Source of the DNA: Polaromonas sp. | GTDB lineage: Bacteria > Pseudomonadota > Gammaproteobacteria > Burkholderiales > Burkholderiaceae_C | Length of the DNA stretch: 47,565 nt | Reading direction: 5' to 3' | NCBI RefSeq assembly: GCF_013817205.1 | Contig: NZ_JACDDD010000022.1 | Span: forward strand, 1-47,565 | Part shown: positions 26,621-36,712 of the stretch, one piece after another | How the letters are laid out: each line of letters begins with the position of its first letter | Numbering within the stretch: the first letter of the stretch is position 1 | Translations under genes and position numbers: made by a program | Notes under the pieces: generated by a model | Database searches by the model: none | The model's input: only the letters and a program-made list of their open reading frames with translations | Told to the model about the DNA's origin: nothing

Positions 26621-27412
26621 TTACCTTTTTGCTTTCGCGTTGTCCTTGTCAGCCAGCACGGTGGTGGTGACCCCCCTCAGCTTGATCGCGTAGCCGTTGC
26701 TGTACCGCAAATCAGCCGACTCCAGTGGTTTGCCAAATTTGCCAGCCACCTGCGTGAGCGTGGCGGCAAAACGCGCCACGCGGCTTTCAATCTCTTCCAT
26801 GGCGCCGTGGCCCAGCTCCAGCGTGGCCCCGTCGTCCAGCCGGGTGCGCCAGCTGCCCCGGCTGGTCAGCTCCAGCAGCTCGATCTGCGCATCCAATTTT
26901 TCGAACAGGGGCAACAAGCGGCGGTACGCGTCCAGCACCAGCGCGGCCTGACCCTCGGGGCCGCTGAGCAGCGGCAGGTCATCGGCTTCGACATCGCCCG
27001 GGTTGGCTTCAAACACCTCGCCGTAGGTATTGACGAGCTGGGCGTCGGCTTCCCGGCCCCAGTAGGCGACCGCCCTGTGTTCCTGCAGCACGACGCTCAG
27101 GCGGTTGGGAAACTCGCGCTGCACCTGGGCCCGTCGCACCCAGGGCACCGACTCGAAGGCCGCTTGTGCGCGGTCCAGGTCTGCCGTGAAAAAATTGCCA
27201 TTCAGCCGGGGCACCACATTGGCCCGCAAGGTGACTGCGTTGTTGTGGCTCAGGTCGCCGCGCACCTTGATGGCCGTGAGCCGGAACAGGTTCTGCTGAA
27301 CCAGCCACCCGATGCCAAGAGCCGCCAGCATGCCGAAAAACGCCAGCCCCAGCAGCAGGGAGACGATGTTCATCAGCCGGACGTCCATCGGTGCGGGCAG
27401 GCTCTGGTTCAT
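26621..27412 (-). CDS. ftsQ: Cell division protein FtsQ
   Basis: FtsQ is a bitopic inner-membrane protein that links early and late divisome parts by binding FtsL-FtsB. It has a short cytoplasmic N-terminus, a membrane helix at about 17-38 ([20 protein letters not shown]), a POTRA domain starting at [14 protein letters not shown], and a beta domain ending near [14 protein letters not shown]. Length 263 aa is usual. Its ATG overlaps the ddl stop (ATGA). Confidence 0.96.
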   Translation of the reverse strand: MNQSLPAPMDVRLMNIVSLLLGLAFFGMLAALGIGWLVQQNLFRLTAIKVRGDLSHNNAVTLRANVVPRLNGNFFTADLDRAQAAFESVPWVRRAQVQREFPNRLSVVLQEHRAVAYWGREADAQLVNTYGEVFEANPGDVEADDLPLLSGPEGQAALVLDAYRRLLPLFEKLDAQIELLELTSRGSWRTRLDDGATLELGHGAMEEIESRVARFAATLTQVAGKFGKPLESADLRYSNGYAIKLRGVTTTVLADKDNAKAKR

Positions 27413-28383
27413 GGAGCGCTCCCCTCCGGCGGGTGATCGAGGCTGGCGCTGCGCAGCACTTCCAGGCAGAGGTCCTCGTAACTGATGCCGGCAGCACGCG
27501 CCGACATCGGTACCAGCGAGTGGCTGGTCATGCCAGGGGAGGTGTTGATCTCCAGCAGGTAGGGCTTGCGCGTCTTTGCATCAATCATCACGTCGAGCCG
27601 GCCCCAGCCGCGGCAACCCAGCACACGGTAAGCCTGCAGCACCATGGCCTGGATGGCCGCTTCCTCGCCCGCAGGCAGGCCACAGGGCACCAGATACTGG
27701 GTGGTGTCGGTGAAATACTTGTTCTGGTAGTCGTAGTTGCCTTCGGGCGCCACGATGCGGATCACTGGCAGCGCCCGGGCATCGTCACCACTGCCCAGCA
27801 CCGGGCAGGTCACCTCATCGCCACTGATGAACTGTTCACAGAGCACGTCAGCATCGAGCTGCGCAGCCTGTTCCACCGCTCCCACCATGCCGGAGTAGCC
27901 CTCGACCTTGACCACGCCGATCGACGAGCCCTCGCGCGCCGGCTTGACGATCAGCGGCAGGCCCAGTTCATCGGGCACGGCCACCACCTGCTTGCGCTCA
28001 AACGCGCCGCGTCGCAGCAGCATGTATTTCGGCGTCGCCAGACCATCGGCCAGCCAGATGCGCTTGGTGGTGACCTTATCGATGGAAATACTGGAAGCCA
28101 TCACGCCGGAACCGGTGTACGGAATGCCCATCAGCTCGAGCGCCCCTTGCACCGTGCCGTCTTCGCCAAAGCGGCCGTGCAGCGCGATGAAGCAGCGCTG
28201 GAAGCCTTCACGCTTGAGCTCGCCGATGTCGCGCCCGGCAGGATCAAAAGCATGGGCATCCACACCGCGTGACCGCAGCGCATCGAGCACACCCCGACCC
28301 GACATCAGCGAGACCTCGCGTTCGGCCGAGCGCCCACCCAGCAGCACCGCCACCTTCCCGAAATTTGATGCTTTCAGGCTCAC
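27409..28383 (-). CDS. ddl: D-alanine--D-alanine ligase
   Basis: Ddl is an ATP-grasp enzyme that makes the D-Ala-D-Ala dipeptide used by Mur[22 protein letters not shown] is at about 8-28, with further typical blocks [35 protein letters not shown] and [17 protein letters not shown] set the start at GTG 28383 (324 aa): it overlaps the murC TGA as GTGA and leaves a normal N-terminus. The frame is open further upstream, but that part lies inside murC and shows no Ddl similarity. The first codons (MSLKASNF) lie in a repeat A copy. Confidence 0.95.
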   Translation of the reverse strand: MSLKASNFGKVAVLLGGRSAEREVSLMSGRGVLDALRSRGVDAHAFDPAGRDIGELKREGFQRCFIALHGRFGEDGTVQGALELMGIPYTGSGVMASSISIDKVTTKRIWLADGLATPKYMLLRRGAFERKQVVAVPDELGLPLIVKPAREGSSIGVVKVEGYSGMVGAVEQAAQLDADVLCEQFISGDEVTCPVLGSGDDARALPVIRIVAPEGNYDYQNKYFTDTTQYLVPCGLPAGEEAAIQAMVLQAYRVLGCRGWGRLDVMIDAKTRKPYLLEINTSPGMTSHSLVPMSARAAGISYEDLCLEVLRSASLDHPPEGSAP

Positions 28384-28427
28384 AGCCCTTGTCCTTCCTG
28401 CGTAGTACGCTCTGTTTTTTGTAGCAA
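28366..28427 (-). repeat. Repeat A copy at the murC/ddl junction
   Basis: On the minus strand the unit starts TTGCTACAAAAAACAGAGCG and continues to AAGGGCTGTGAGCCTGAAAG. It encodes the last residues of MurC ([15 protein letters not shown]), the murC TGA, the overlapping ddl GTG and the first Ddl residues. The LQKTE peptide is the same as in the aroE and murG copies. Confidence 0.8.
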
Positions 28428-29813
28428 CTCCAGCAATCGTGCGGGAACGCCGCCAATCGTGCCGGCGCCCATGCACACCACCACATCGCCGTCGAGTGCG
28501 TTGTCGGCAATCGCCTGCGGCATGGCCTCGATGTCATCGACAAACACCGGCTCGACCTTGCCGGCCACACGCAGCGCACGCGCCAGCGACCGGCCGTCGG
28601 CCGCCACAATCGGCGCCTCGCCTGCGGCATACACCTCGGACAGCAGCACGCTGTCGGCCTGGCCGATAACCTTGACGAAGTCGTCGAAGCAGTCGCGCGT
28701 GCGGGTGAAGCGGTGCGGCTGGAAAGCCAGCACTAGGCGCCGACCCGGAAAGGCGCCGCGCGCGGCGCCCAGGGTTGCGGCCATTTCCACAGGGTGGTGG
28801 CCATAGTCGTCCACCACCGTGAAGCTGCCGCCCGAAGGCGCGGCCACTTCGCCATAACGCTGAAAGCGCCGGCCTACGCCCTTGAACTCGGCCAGGGCTT
28901 TCTGCACCGCCACATCGGGGATGTTGAGTTCCGCCGCGACCGCTATCGCCGACAAAGCATTGAGTACGTTGTGGTCGCCGGGCAGGTTCAGCACCACCGG
29001 CATATCCGGCAGGGTCACGCCATTGCGCCGCTGCACCGTGAAAAACATCTGACCGTCCACCGCCTTTACATCCACCGCACGCACCTGCGCGTCCTCATTA
29101 AAGCCATAGCTGGTGACCGGGCACGACACCTGCGGCACGATGTCGCGTACGGCTGCATCGTCGGTACACAGAATGGCGGTTCCGTAAAACGGCATGCGGT
29201 GCAGGAAATCGACAAAAGCCTTCTTCAGATTGCCGAAGTCGTGGCCATAAGTCTCCATGTGGTCGGCGTCGATGTTGGTGACCACCGCCATGACCGGCAA
29301 CAGGTTCAGGAAGGAGGCATCGGACTCGTCGGCCTCGACCACAATGTAGTCGCCCGAGCCCAGCTTGGCGTTGGCGCCAGCGCTGTTTAACCGGCCGCCG
29401 ATCACAAAGGTAGGGTCCAGCCCCCCCTCGGCCAGCAGGCTGGCGACCAGGCTGGTGGTTGTCGTCTTGCCATGCGTGCCGGCAATCGCGATGCCCTGCT
29501 TCAGGCGCATCAGTTCGGCCAGCATCAGCGCGCGCGGCACCACCGGGATGCGTTTTTCGCGCGCCGCCAACACCTCTGGATTGTCGGCCTGCACCGCTGT
29601 GGAGGTGACCACGGCATCAACGTTGGCCAGGTTGTCCGCTGCGTGGCCGACAAAGGTCTTGATGCCCAGACTGGCCAGCCGGCGCAGGGTGGCACTGTTG
29701 GAAAGGTCGGAGCCTGATATCACATAGCCAAGGTTATGCAGCACCTCGGCGATGCCGGACATGCCGGAACCGCCCAGGCCGATGAAGTGAATGTGTTTGA
29801 TCGCGTGTTTCAT
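28380..29813 (-). CDS. murC: UDP-N-acetylmuramate--L-alanine ligase
   Basis: MurC adds L-Ala to UDP-MurNAc, the first step of stem-peptide synthesis. The N-terminal Rossmann motif is [17 protein letters not shown]. The ATP loop [17 protein letters not shown] is near 117-133, and [18 protein letters not shown] and [15 protein letters not shown] are in the later domains. The start is the ATG at 29813 (477 aa), overlapping the murG stop by ATGA. The last 15 residues ([15 protein letters not shown]) come from a repeat A copy and are probably an acquired C-terminus rather than part of the fold. Confidence 0.97.
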   Translation of the reverse strand: MKHAIKHIHFIGLGGSGMSGIAEVLHNLGYVISGSDLSNSATLRRLASLGIKTFVGHAADNLANVDAVVTSTAVQADNPEVLAAREKRIPVVPRALMLAELMRLKQGIAIAGTHGKTTTTSLVASLLAEGGLDPTFVIGGRLNSAGANAKLGSGDYIVVEADESDASFLNLLPVMAVVTNIDADHMETYGHDFGNLKKAFVDFLHRMPFYGTAILCTDDAAVRDIVPQVSCPVTSYGFNEDAQVRAVDVKAVDGQMFFTVQRRNGVTLPDMPVVLNLPGDHNVLNALSAIAVAAELNIPDVAVQKALAEFKGVGRRFQRYGEVAAPSGGSFTVVDDYGHHPVEMAATLGAARGAFPGRRLVLAFQPHRFTRTRDCFDDFVKVIGQADSVLLSEVYAAGEAPIVAADGRSLARALRVAGKVEPVFVDDIEAMPQAIADNALDGDVVVCMGAGTIGGVPARLLELLQKTERTTQEGQGL

Positions 29814-30886
29814 GACGCCAGTTCCTCGCAAGCGGCCACCACTTCGGCGGTGGCATTTGTTTTTTGCATCTTTTTGGCCTGTAGCCCACGCTCTACAAGC
29901 GTAGAGCGCTCTGTTTTTTGTAGCATATCGGCCAGGTATTGCGGGGTCAGCGCCTGCTGCGCCACCAGCCAGCCGCCGCCCTGGTCCACCAGGAAGGCTG
30001 CATTGCGGGTCTGGTGATCGTCCACCGCCGCCGGGAAGGGCACGAACAGCGCGGCAGCACCGACGGCAGCAATTTCAGTCACGGTGCTGGCGCCCGCGCG
30101 GCACACCACCAGGTCGGCCTCCGCGAAGGCACCCGCGGTGTCCTCGATGAAGGGGGTCAGTTCGGCCTGTACGCCGGCGGCGCGGTAGTTCTCGCGCAAC
30201 TCGTCGATCTGGCTGGCGCCGCTCTGGTGCAATACATGGGGTCGCCGATCCGGCGGGATCAGCGCGAGGGCCTGCGGCACAATGCGGTTGAGCGCCTGCG
30301 CCCCCAGACTGCCGCCGACCACCAGCAGCTTCAGGGGACCACTGCGACCGGCAAAGCGGCTCGCCGGATCCGGCTGCTGCGTGAAGGCAGGCCGCAGTGG
30401 GTTGCCCACCCACAGGGCGTTTTTCAGCACCCCCGGAAAAGCCGTGAACACCCGGTCGGCGACACCGCTCAGTACCTTGTTGACCATGCCGGCCACCGAA
30501 TTTTGCTCATGCAACACCAGCGGTTTGCCCAGCAACACACTCATCATGCCGGCCGGAAAAGCGATGTAACCGCCCAGGCCCACCACCACATCGGGGTGGA
30601 CCCGCCGCACCACGACGATGCTTTGCCAGAAGGCCTTGAGCAGGCGCAGGGGCAGCAAGGCCAGCGTGACGGGGCCCTTGCCGCGCACGCCGGAAAAATC
30701 TATGGTTTCAAAGGCAAAACCGCGCGGCGGCACCAGCTGGCTTTCCATGCTGGGGCGTTCAGCTGTGCCTTTGCTGCCCAGCCAGTGCACGCGCCAGCCG
30801 CGCTCGCGCAAAGCCTCGGCCACGGCCAGACCCGGGAATATGTGGCCGCCGGTGCCACCGGCCATGATGAGCGCGCATTTGGTCAA
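29810..30886 (-). CDS. murG: Lipid I N-acetylglucosaminyltransferase MurG
   Basis: MurG adds GlcNAc to lipid I to give lipid II on the cytoplasmic face of the membrane. The N-terminal glycine loop is [19 protein letters not shown]. The second-domain loop is [12 protein letters not shown]. The UDP-GlcNAc-binding stretch is [15 protein letters not shown] with [15 protein letters not shown]. Length is 358 aa. Near the C-terminus (about residues 320-340) [19 protein letters not shown] replaces the usual sequence before the final helix; it is encoded by a repeat A copy. The ATG at 30886 is separated from ftsW by 160 bp, the only real gap in the dcw run before ftsZ. Confidence 0.96.
   Translation of the reverse strand: MTKCALIMAGGTGGHIFPGLAVAEALRERGWRVHWLGSKGTAERPSMESQLVPPRGFAFETIDFSGVRGKGPVTLALLPLRLLKAFWQSIVVVRRVHPDVVVGLGGYIAFPAGMMSVLLGKPLVLHEQNSVAGMVNKVLSGVADRVFTAFPGVLKNALWVGNPLRPAFTQQPDPASRFAGRSGPLKLLVVGGSLGAQALNRIVPQALALIPPDRRPHVLHQSGASQIDELRENYRAAGVQAELTPFIEDTAGAFAEADLVVCRAGASTVTEIAAVGAAALFVPFPAAVDDHQTRNAAFLVDQGGGWLVAQQALTPQYLADMLQKTERSTLVERGLQAKKMQKTNATAEVVAACEELAS
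29872..29925 (-). repeat. Repeat A copy inside the murG coding sequence
   Basis: The minus strand reads TGCTACAAAAAACAGAGCGC to TGGGCTACAGGCCAAAA. The middle contains a perfect hairpin, GCTCTAC-GCTT-GTAGAGC. It is in the same orientation and frame as in aroE and murC, giving LQKTE. Confidence 0.8.
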
Positions 30887-30900
30887 CTGCGCCCTCCCCT

Positions 30901-31070
30901 CATCAACGGCGCTGACGCGCCGCAGCGCTGCGCGCTCAATCGATTGTGGTGAAACAGGCTTTTCAAGCGTGCCCCCCGCGCATCAACCAAGCCGCTTTGC
31001 GCCTTGGGGCGCTGCGCGCCAAGCCAGTTTTGGTGAAACAGGCTTTTCATGCGCGCCCCCCGCGCATCAA
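30901..31070. repeat. Tandem duplication of the ftsW 3' end and spacer
   Basis: A 40-bp segment (TGGTGAAACAGGCTTTTCA, then a CCCCCCGCGCATCAA end) occurs at 30947-30986 and again at 31031-31070, 84 bp apart, with 2-3 differences. The intervening CATCAA-to-GCGCTGCGCGCCAA portions at 30901-30946 and 30981-31030 are also related. The 31031-31070 copy includes the real ftsW stop and final codons (MRGGRA), so the other copy is a pseudo-duplicate of the gene end. It fills the ftsW-murG gap. Confidence 0.8.
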
Positions 31071-32300
31071 AAGCCTGTTTTCATAGTCAATACGCAGCAC
31101 CACCGCCAGCGAGATCAGATTCATCAGGATCGCCGAGCCCCCGTAACTCATGAGTGGCAGGGTCAGGCCCTTGGTTGGCAGTGCGCCCAGGTTCACGCCC
31201 ATGTTGATGAAGGCCTGGAAGCCGATCCAGATACCCACACCCTGCGCCACCAGGCCGGCAAACAGGCGGTCCAGCGCAATCGACTGGCGGCCGATATGCA
31301 TGATGCGGCGTGTCATCCACATGAAGGCGCCGATCACACACAGCACACCCAGAAAGCCGAACTCCTCCCCAATCACCGCGAGGAGAAAGTCGGTGTGCGC
31401 CTCTGGCAGCCAGTGCAGCTTCTCGACACTGCCGCCCAAGCCCACCCCAAAAATTTCGCCACGACCAAAGGCGATCAGCGAGTGCGAGAGCTGGTAACCC
31501 TTGCCCATCGAGTACTTGTCGCTCCAAGGATCAAGGTAGGCAAAAATCCGCTCGCGGCGCCAATCGCTAAGCATCACCATCAACGCGAACGCGATTACCA
31601 CCACAGTGACGATGACAAAAAACATGCGGGCATTGACGCCGCCAAGAAAGAGAATGCCCATGGCGATCACCGAAATCACCATGAAGGCGCCCATGTCCGG
31701 CTCGGCCAGCAGCAGCAGGCCCACGATGCCAATGGCCACAGCCATGGGCATGACCGCACGGAAGAAGCGTTCCTTGACTTCCATCTTGCGCACCATGTAA
31801 TCGGCGGCATACAGCAACACCGCAAACTTGGCGAGTTCGGAAGGCTGGAAGTTCATGAAACCCAGCGCGATCCAGCGGCGAGCGCCGTTGACTCCTTTTC
31901 CTATGAAGGGAACCAGCACCAGCATCAGCAGCACCAGTGAGGCCACAAACAGCCAGGGCGCGAGTTTTTCCCAGGTCGCCACCGGCACCTGAAAGGCAAG
32001 CAGGGCCACGGCAAAAGCTACGCCCAGCGACAGCGCGTGGCGCAGCAGAAAGTGGGTGTGCGCGTAACGCGCAAACTTCGGGTTGTCCGGCATGGCGACA
32101 GACGCGGAATAGACCATCACCAAGCCCCAGACCAACAAGGCCAACGTGACCCAGATCAGCGACTGGTCCACACCTGACATGCGTACCGGCGCAGAGGCTG
32201 TACGCGATCTCCCCTGGCCGCCCAGACGCACCGGCAGCCCGTCCGTGGCCGAGCCTCCCAGCCCCGAGAACCAGCTGGCAATACGTGTGGCGACGGTCAA
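31047..32300 (-). CDS. ftsW: Peptidoglycan polymerase/division protein FtsW (SEDS family)
   Basis: FtsW is the SEDS glycosyltransferase that works with FtsI to make septal peptidoglycan. It has about ten membrane helices. Typical segments are [15 protein letters not shown] near the first helix, [21 protein letters not shown], and the C-terminal [20 protein letters not shown]. The start is not certain. A TTG at 32300 overlaps the murD TGA as TTGA and gives 417 aa with a cytoplasmic Gly/Arg-rich leader of about 40 residues. The first ATG is at 32180 ([11 protein letters not shown], 377 aa). I prefer the TTG because of the coupling pattern in this operon. Confidence 0.92.
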   Translation of the reverse strand: MTVATRIASWFSGLGGSATDGLPVRLGGQGRSRTASAPVRMSGVDQSLIWVTLALLVWGLVMVYSASVAMPDNPKFARYAHTHFLLRHALSLGVAFAVALLAFQVPVATWEKLAPWLFVASLVLLMLVLVPFIGKGVNGARRWIALGFMNFQPSELAKFAVLLYAADYMVRKMEVKERFFRAVMPMAVAIGIVGLLLLAEPDMGAFMVISVIAMGILFLGGVNARMFFVIVTVVVIAFALMVMLSDWRRERIFAYLDPWSDKYSMGKGYQLSHSLIAFGRGEIFGVGLGGSVEKLHWLPEAHTDFLLAVIGEEFGFLGVLCVIGAFMWMTRRIMHIGRQSIALDRLFAGLVAQGVGIWIGFQAFINMGVNLGALPTKGLTLPLMSYGGSAILMNLISLAVVLRIDYENRLLMRGGRA

Positions 32301-34156
32301 GACACCACCCCTGCATCGTGCGCCAGCGCCTGGACCGCGTCGCAAAACACCTGAGCGCGGTGCCCATAGTTGTCGAACATGTCAAAACTTGCGCAAGCCG
32401 GCGACATCAGCACGGCGTCGCCGGTTTGGGCCTGAGCTGCGGCCAGTTCAACCGCAGCTTGCATGGAATCGGCGCCCAGCAGGCTCACGCCTGTGCCCTC
32501 AAGCGCCGCACGGATTTGTGGCGCATCCCGTCCGATCAGCACCACAGCACGCGCGTACCGGCGCACCGGGTCTGCGAGGGGCGAAAAATCCTGACCCTTG
32601 CCGTCCCCGCCCGCAATCAGCACCAGCTTGCGTTCAGTGCCCAAGCCGGTCAGCGCTGCCACTGTGGCACCCACATTGGTGCCCTTGCTGTCGTCAAAAT
32701 ATTCGACGTCTTTGACCACCGCCACCGGCGTAACGCGGTGCGGCTCGCCGGCGTAGTCGCGCAGGCCGTGCAGCATGGCGGCCATGGTTCCCCCTGCTGC
32801 GCCGGCCAGTGCGAGCGCGGCGAGCGCGTTGGTCGCGTTGTGGCGGCCGCGCAGGCGCATCGCCTCCACAGGCATCAGGCGCTGGATGTGCAGCACCACT
32901 TCTTCGTCTTTGCGGCGCTTGACGGTTTCATCGGCCTCTGCGGCACGCACCAGCCAGGCCATGCCATTGACGGTTTCGATACCGAAGTCACCCGGGCGTT
33001 GCGGCATGCCTAGGCCGAAGGTCAGATACTCACGCCATCGCGGCTTCTGCAGCTTCACACGCACAGGCTCGGGAAGCATGGCCATCACCGCCGGATCATC
33101 GCGGTTGAGCACCAGCAAGGCCTTGCTGCCGAAGACACGCGCCTTGGCCGCCCCGTAAGCTGCCATGTTGCCGTGCCAGTCCAGGTGGTCCTGACTCAGG
33201 TTCAGCACGGTGGCGGCGGTGGGTTCGAAGCCCTGTACACCGTCGAGCTGAAAGCTGGACAGCTCCAGCACCCAGACCTCGGGCAAGCTCCCGGCGTCAA
33301 TGTGCCCGGCCAGCGTATCCAGCAGGCTGGGGCCTATGTTGCCGGCCACCGCCACCGTCTTGCCTGCTTGGGCCACCAGCTGACCGGTCAGCGCCGTGGT
33401 GGTGGTCTTGCCATTGGTACCGGTAATCGCCAGCACTTTCGGTGCATAGCCGCGTTCGGCCCGCAATTGTTCCAGCGCGCGCGCGAACAGATCCAGCTCG
33501 CCGCCCACCGGCAAGCCCATCCCTTGTGCCGCCTGCCAGACCGGCGCGACCATCTCTGGCGACAGGCCCGGGCTGCGAAAAACGGCGCGGATGTCCTGAC
33601 CGTCGATCAGGCCAGCGTCGAAGGCCCCCACACGAAGCTCCACCTGCGATAACTCTTGCTGCAGCCGGGTCAGCTGCGGCGGTGCCTCGCGGGTATCGGC
33701 CACCGTCACACGGGCGCCCTGCCGCACGCACCAGCGCGTCATGGCAAGGCCCGAAGCCCCAAGGCCCAGCACGAGCACGTGTTGGCCCTGGAGCGAGAGC
33801 GTCGCCGCCGCGCCAGCCACTGCAGCCTCGCGCAGCCCGTGCACATCGTCGGCCGGCAAAGCCGCATCAGCCGCTGGTAACAGTTCGAGTGTGGGAAGCA
33901 GCGGTGCAGCCTCCGGCGTGCTCACCTCGGCAAACAACTGGGCCACAAAGGCTGCGGCATCACGCGCGGCAGTCAGGCTTTCGGGCAGGGGCCGCACAAC
34001 GGTTCTGCCGCCCGCTGCGGGGGCTACCCGCGCGGCATCTGCTGCAGTCTGTTCTTCTGCCGGCCCGGACTCGGGAGCAGGCATGGGTGCCTGCTCCACG
34101 ACCTCAGGGGGGAGTTCTGGCAGGTCGCCGGGCTGGATGGGTTCTTCGGGGTTCAT
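32297..34156 (-). CDS. murD: UDP-N-acetylmuramoylalanine--D-glutamate ligase, long form
   Basis: MurD adds D-Glu to UDP-MurNAc-L-Ala. The Rossmann start [16 protein letters not shown] is at about 127-142. The ATP loop [18 protein letters not shown] is near 281-298. [15 protein letters not shown] and [19 protein letters not shown] near the C-terminus are standard. The protein is 619 aa against 438 in E. coli. About 120 residues of acidic, Ala/Pro/Glu-rich sequence ([17 protein letters not shown] and after) precede the catalytic core. The ATG at 34156 overlaps the mraY stop (ATGA), so the extension is translated. Its role is unknown; it could be a flexible docking tail for other divisome or Mur enzymes. 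Confidence 0.95.
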   Translation of the reverse strand: MNPEEPIQPGDLPELPPEVVEQAPMPAPESGPAEEQTAADAARVAPAAGGRTVVRPLPESLTAARDAAAFVAQLFAEVSTPEAAPLLPTLELLPAADAALPADDVHGLREAAVAGAAATLSLQGQHVLVLGLGASGLAMTRWCVRQGARVTVADTREAPPQLTRLQQELSQVELRVGAFDAGLIDGQDIRAVFRSPGLSPEMVAPVWQAAQGMGLPVGGELDLFARALEQLRAERGYAPKVLAITGTNGKTTTTALTGQLVAQAGKTVAVAGNIGPSLLDTLAGHIDAGSLPEVWVLELSSFQLDGVQGFEPTAATVLNLSQDHLDWHGNMAAYGAAKARVFGSKALLVLNRDDPAVMAMLPEPVRVKLQKPRWREYLTFGLGMPQRPGDFGIETVNGMAWLVRAAEADETVKRRKDEEVVLHIQRLMPVEAMRLRGRHNATNALAALALAGAAGGTMAAMLHGLRDYAGEPHRVTPVAVVKDVEYFDDSKGTNVGATVAALTGLGTERKLVLIAGGDGKGQDFSPLADPVRRYARAVVLIGRDAPQIRAALEGTGVSLLGADSMQAAVELAAAQAQTGDAVLMSPACASFDMFDNYGHRAQVFCDAVQALAHDAGVVS

Positions 34157-35331
34157 CGCAGTTTCAGCGTAGACAGGCCGACCAGGCACAGCAGCATGGT
34201 GATGATCCAGAAACGCACAACAACCTGCGTTTCCTTCCAGCCGTTCTTTTCAAAATGGTGATGCAGCGGCGCCATCTTGAACAGGCGCCGGCCAGCGCCG
34301 TAACGCGCGCGGGTGTACTTGTAATACATCACCTGCAGCATGACCGACACCGCCTCCGCGACAAAAATGCCGCCCATGATGGCGAGCACGATTTCCTGGC
34401 GAACGATGACTGCAATTGTTCCCAGTGCAGCACCCAGGGCCAGTGCGCCGACGTCGCCCATGAAGACCTGCGCAGGGTGAGTGTTGAACCACAGAAAGGC
34501 CAGACCGGCACCGGCCATGGCCGAGCAGAAAATCAGTAATTCGCCAGAGCCGGGGATGTGCGGAAAGAACAGGTATTTCGAATACACCGCGCTGCCTGTG
34601 ACATAAGCAAACACGCCGAGAGCCGAGCCCACCATGACCACGGGCATGATGGCCAGACCGTCGAGCCCATCGGTCAGGTTGACTGCGTTGCTGGAGCCAA
34701 CGATGACCAGGTAGGTCAGCAGTACAAAGCCGAACACCCCCAGCGGATAACTTATTTCCTTGAAGAAAGGCAATTGCAAGCCGGCCTTGGGCGGGAGGTT
34801 CACGTCAAAGCCGGACTGCACCCAGCTGAAAAACAGCTCGAGTACCCGCAGGTTCGAACTTTCCGAAATGCTGAACACCAGATAAAGCGCCGCCAGCAAT
34901 CCGATCACTGACTGCCACAGGTATTTTTCCCGCGAGCGCATGCCCTCCGGGTCCTTGTGCACGACCTTGCGCCAGTCATCGGCCCAGCCAATGGCGCCAA
35001 AACCCAGAGTGACGATCAACACGATCCAGACAAAGCGGTTGCTCAGGTCAAACCACAGCAGGGTCGAGATGCCGATGGACAGAAGAATCAGCACACCACC
35101 CATGGTCGGCGTGCCGCTTTTGCTCAAATGGGTCTGCATCGCGTACTCACGGATGGGCTGCCCGATTTTCAGGTGCGTGAGGCGGCGGATCACAAACGGG
35201 CCGGCAATCAGGCCGATCAGCAGAGCCGTCAGCGCGGCCATCACGGCGCGAAAAGTCAGGTACTGGAACACCCGGAAGTAGCCGAATTCCGGTGACATGG
35301 CTTGCAGCCATTGGGCAAGGCTAAGCAGCAT
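34153..35331 (-). CDS. mraY: Phospho-MurNAc-pentapeptide transferase (lipid I synthase)
   Basis: MraY transfers phospho-MurNAc-pentapeptide to undecaprenyl phosphate, giving lipid I. It has about ten membrane helices over 392 aa. Conserved cytoplasmic loops: [28 protein letters not shown] (catalytic Asp pair), [13 protein letters not shown] and the His-rich [15 protein letters not shown]. The start is the ATG at 35331 ([10 protein letters not shown]), which overlaps the murF stop by 11 bp; a longer open frame would add charged residues unlike MraY. Confidence 0.97.
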   Translation of the reverse strand: MLLSLAQWLQAMSPEFGYFRVFQYLTFRAVMAALTALLIGLIAGPFVIRRLTHLKIGQPIREYAMQTHLSKSGTPTMGGVLILLSIGISTLLWFDLSNRFVWIVLIVTLGFGAIGWADDWRKVVHKDPEGMRSREKYLWQSVIGLLAALYLVFSISESSNLRVLELFFSWVQSGFDVNLPPKAGLQLPFFKEISYPLGVFGFVLLTYLVIVGSSNAVNLTDGLDGLAIMPVVMVGSALGVFAYVTGSAVYSKYLFFPHIPGSGELLIFCSAMAGAGLAFLWFNTHPAQVFMGDVGALALGAALGTIAVIVRQEIVLAIMGGIFVAEAVSVMLQVMYYKYTRARYGAGRRLFKMAPLHHHFEKNGWKETQVVVRFWIITMLLCLVGLSTLKLR

Positions 35332-36712
35332 TCTTGTTTTCCTCTTGTCGTTCTTGTCCGCTGGCGGCAATCGCCTCCACGACGCGCTCCATCTTCATGA
35401 AACGCGAACCCTTGACCAGCACGCTGCCCAGATCCGGCAACGCCGCCGCGACTGCCGCCTGCAGCGCCGCCAGGTCGGCACCAAAATGCCGGCCAGCACC
35501 AAAGCTTGTGGCGGCCCCACCGGACTGGTCGCCCAGGGTGAACAGCTGTTCAATGCCTCGCTCCCGCGCGTGCAGACCCACTTCGGCATGGAAGGCCGGG
35601 CCCTGATCGCCGACCTCTCCCATGTCGCCCAGCACCAGCAGACGTGGGCCAGGCAGTTCGGCCAGCACATCGACTGCTGCACGGACAGAATCCGGGTTCG
35701 CGTTGTAACTGTCATCAATCAAGGTAATCATGCGGCCGGCCAGCGTGAGCTGCAGGGCGCGCGAGCGACCTTTGACGGGGGAAAAGGCGGACAAGCCGAC
35801 GGAGATGGCGGCCAGAGGTACCCCCGCGGCCAGCGCACACGCAATGGCGGCAAGGGCGTTCTTGACGTTGTGACGGCCCGCCACCTGCAGCGAGAAATCC
35901 AGCGCACCCTGCGGCGTGGTGGCGTGCACCTGCCAGGCGCTGCCGCTCCAGCGCGCTGCTCCCGTCACATCGGCCTCACCCGTTTCGGCAAAAGTGAGCA
36001 CTGTGCGCGACGCTGCAGCGGCTTGCCAAAGCGGCGTATAGGGCTCATCGGCCGGAAACACCGCGATCCCCGAGTCGGGCAGCGCTTCGATCACGCTACC
36101 ATTTTCACGGGCCACGGCGTCAACGGTGGCCATGAATTCAAGATGTTCGCGCTGGGCGTTGTTGACCAGCGCCACCGTGGGCCGGGCCAATGCGGCCAGA
36201 TATGCGATCTCACCGGGATGGTTCATGCCCAGCTCGACCACTCCGGCTGCATGGCCTGCACGCAAACGCAGCAGGGTCAGCGGCAGGCCGATGTCGTTGT
36301 TGAAGTTGCCTTCAGTCGCAAAGGCCGCGTCGCCTTTCCAGGCGCGCAGAATGGACGCGATCATTTGCGTCACCGTGGTTTTCCCATTGCTGCCGGTTAC
36401 TGCAATCAGCGGCAGCCTGAACTGCGAACGCCAGCCCGCCGCCAGTTGACCCAGCGCCTTGAGGGAATCCTCAACCAGCAGGCCCGGCTGGCTTGCAGAC
36501 AGGCCGCGCTCAGCCAGCGCCGCCACGGCCCCCTGCGCGCTTGCCTGCGCCAGAAAATCGTGCGCATCAAAACGCTCCCCTTTGAGCGCCACGAACAGGT
36601 CGCCCGGGCGCAGGCTGCGCGTATCGCTGTGAACCCGGTCAAAGGGCAACGCGCCATCGCCCACCAGACGCGCCGAAGGCAGCCATTGCATGGCCTGTTG
36701 CAGGGTCATCAT
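35321..36712 (-). CDS. murF: UDP-MurNAc-tripeptide--D-Ala-D-Ala ligase
   Basis: MurF adds the D-Ala-D-Ala made by Ddl to the UDP-MurNAc-tripeptide. The N-terminal domain has [20 protein letters not shown]. The ATP loop is [19 protein letters not shown] (about 105-123), with [14 protein letters not shown] and [13 protein letters not shown], and the C-terminal motif [15 protein letters not shown]. Length is 463 aa. Two consecutive ATG codons occur at the start; the first overlaps the murE stop as ATGA. Confidence 0.97.
   Translation of the reverse strand: MMTLQQAMQWLPSARLVGDGALPFDRVHSDTRSLRPGDLFVALKGERFDAHDFLAQASAQGAVAALAERGLSASQPGLLVEDSLKALGQLAAGWRSQFRLPLIAVTGSNGKTTVTQMIASILRAWKGDAAFATEGNFNNDIGLPLTLLRLRAGHAAGVVELGMNHPGEIAYLAALARPTVALVNNAQREHLEFMATVDAVARENGSVIEALPDSGIAVFPADEPYTPLWQAAAASRTVLTFAETGEADVTGAARWSGSAWQVHATTPQGALDFSLQVAGRHNVKNALAAIACALAAGVPLAAISVGLSAFSPVKGRSRALQLTLAGRMITLIDDSYNANPDSVRAAVDVLAELPGPRLLVLGDMGEVGDQGPAFHAEVGLHARERGIEQLFTLGDQSGGAATSFGAGRHFGADLAALQAAVAAALPDLGSVLVKGSRFMKMERVVEAIAASGQERQEENKNAA

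Noticed and set aside
28380..29925. LQKTE in MurC and MurG as a shared functional domain
   Set aside because: The DNA match extends beyond the frame to non-coding copies, and AroE carries it too, so it is a DNA repeat rather than homology of the enzymes.
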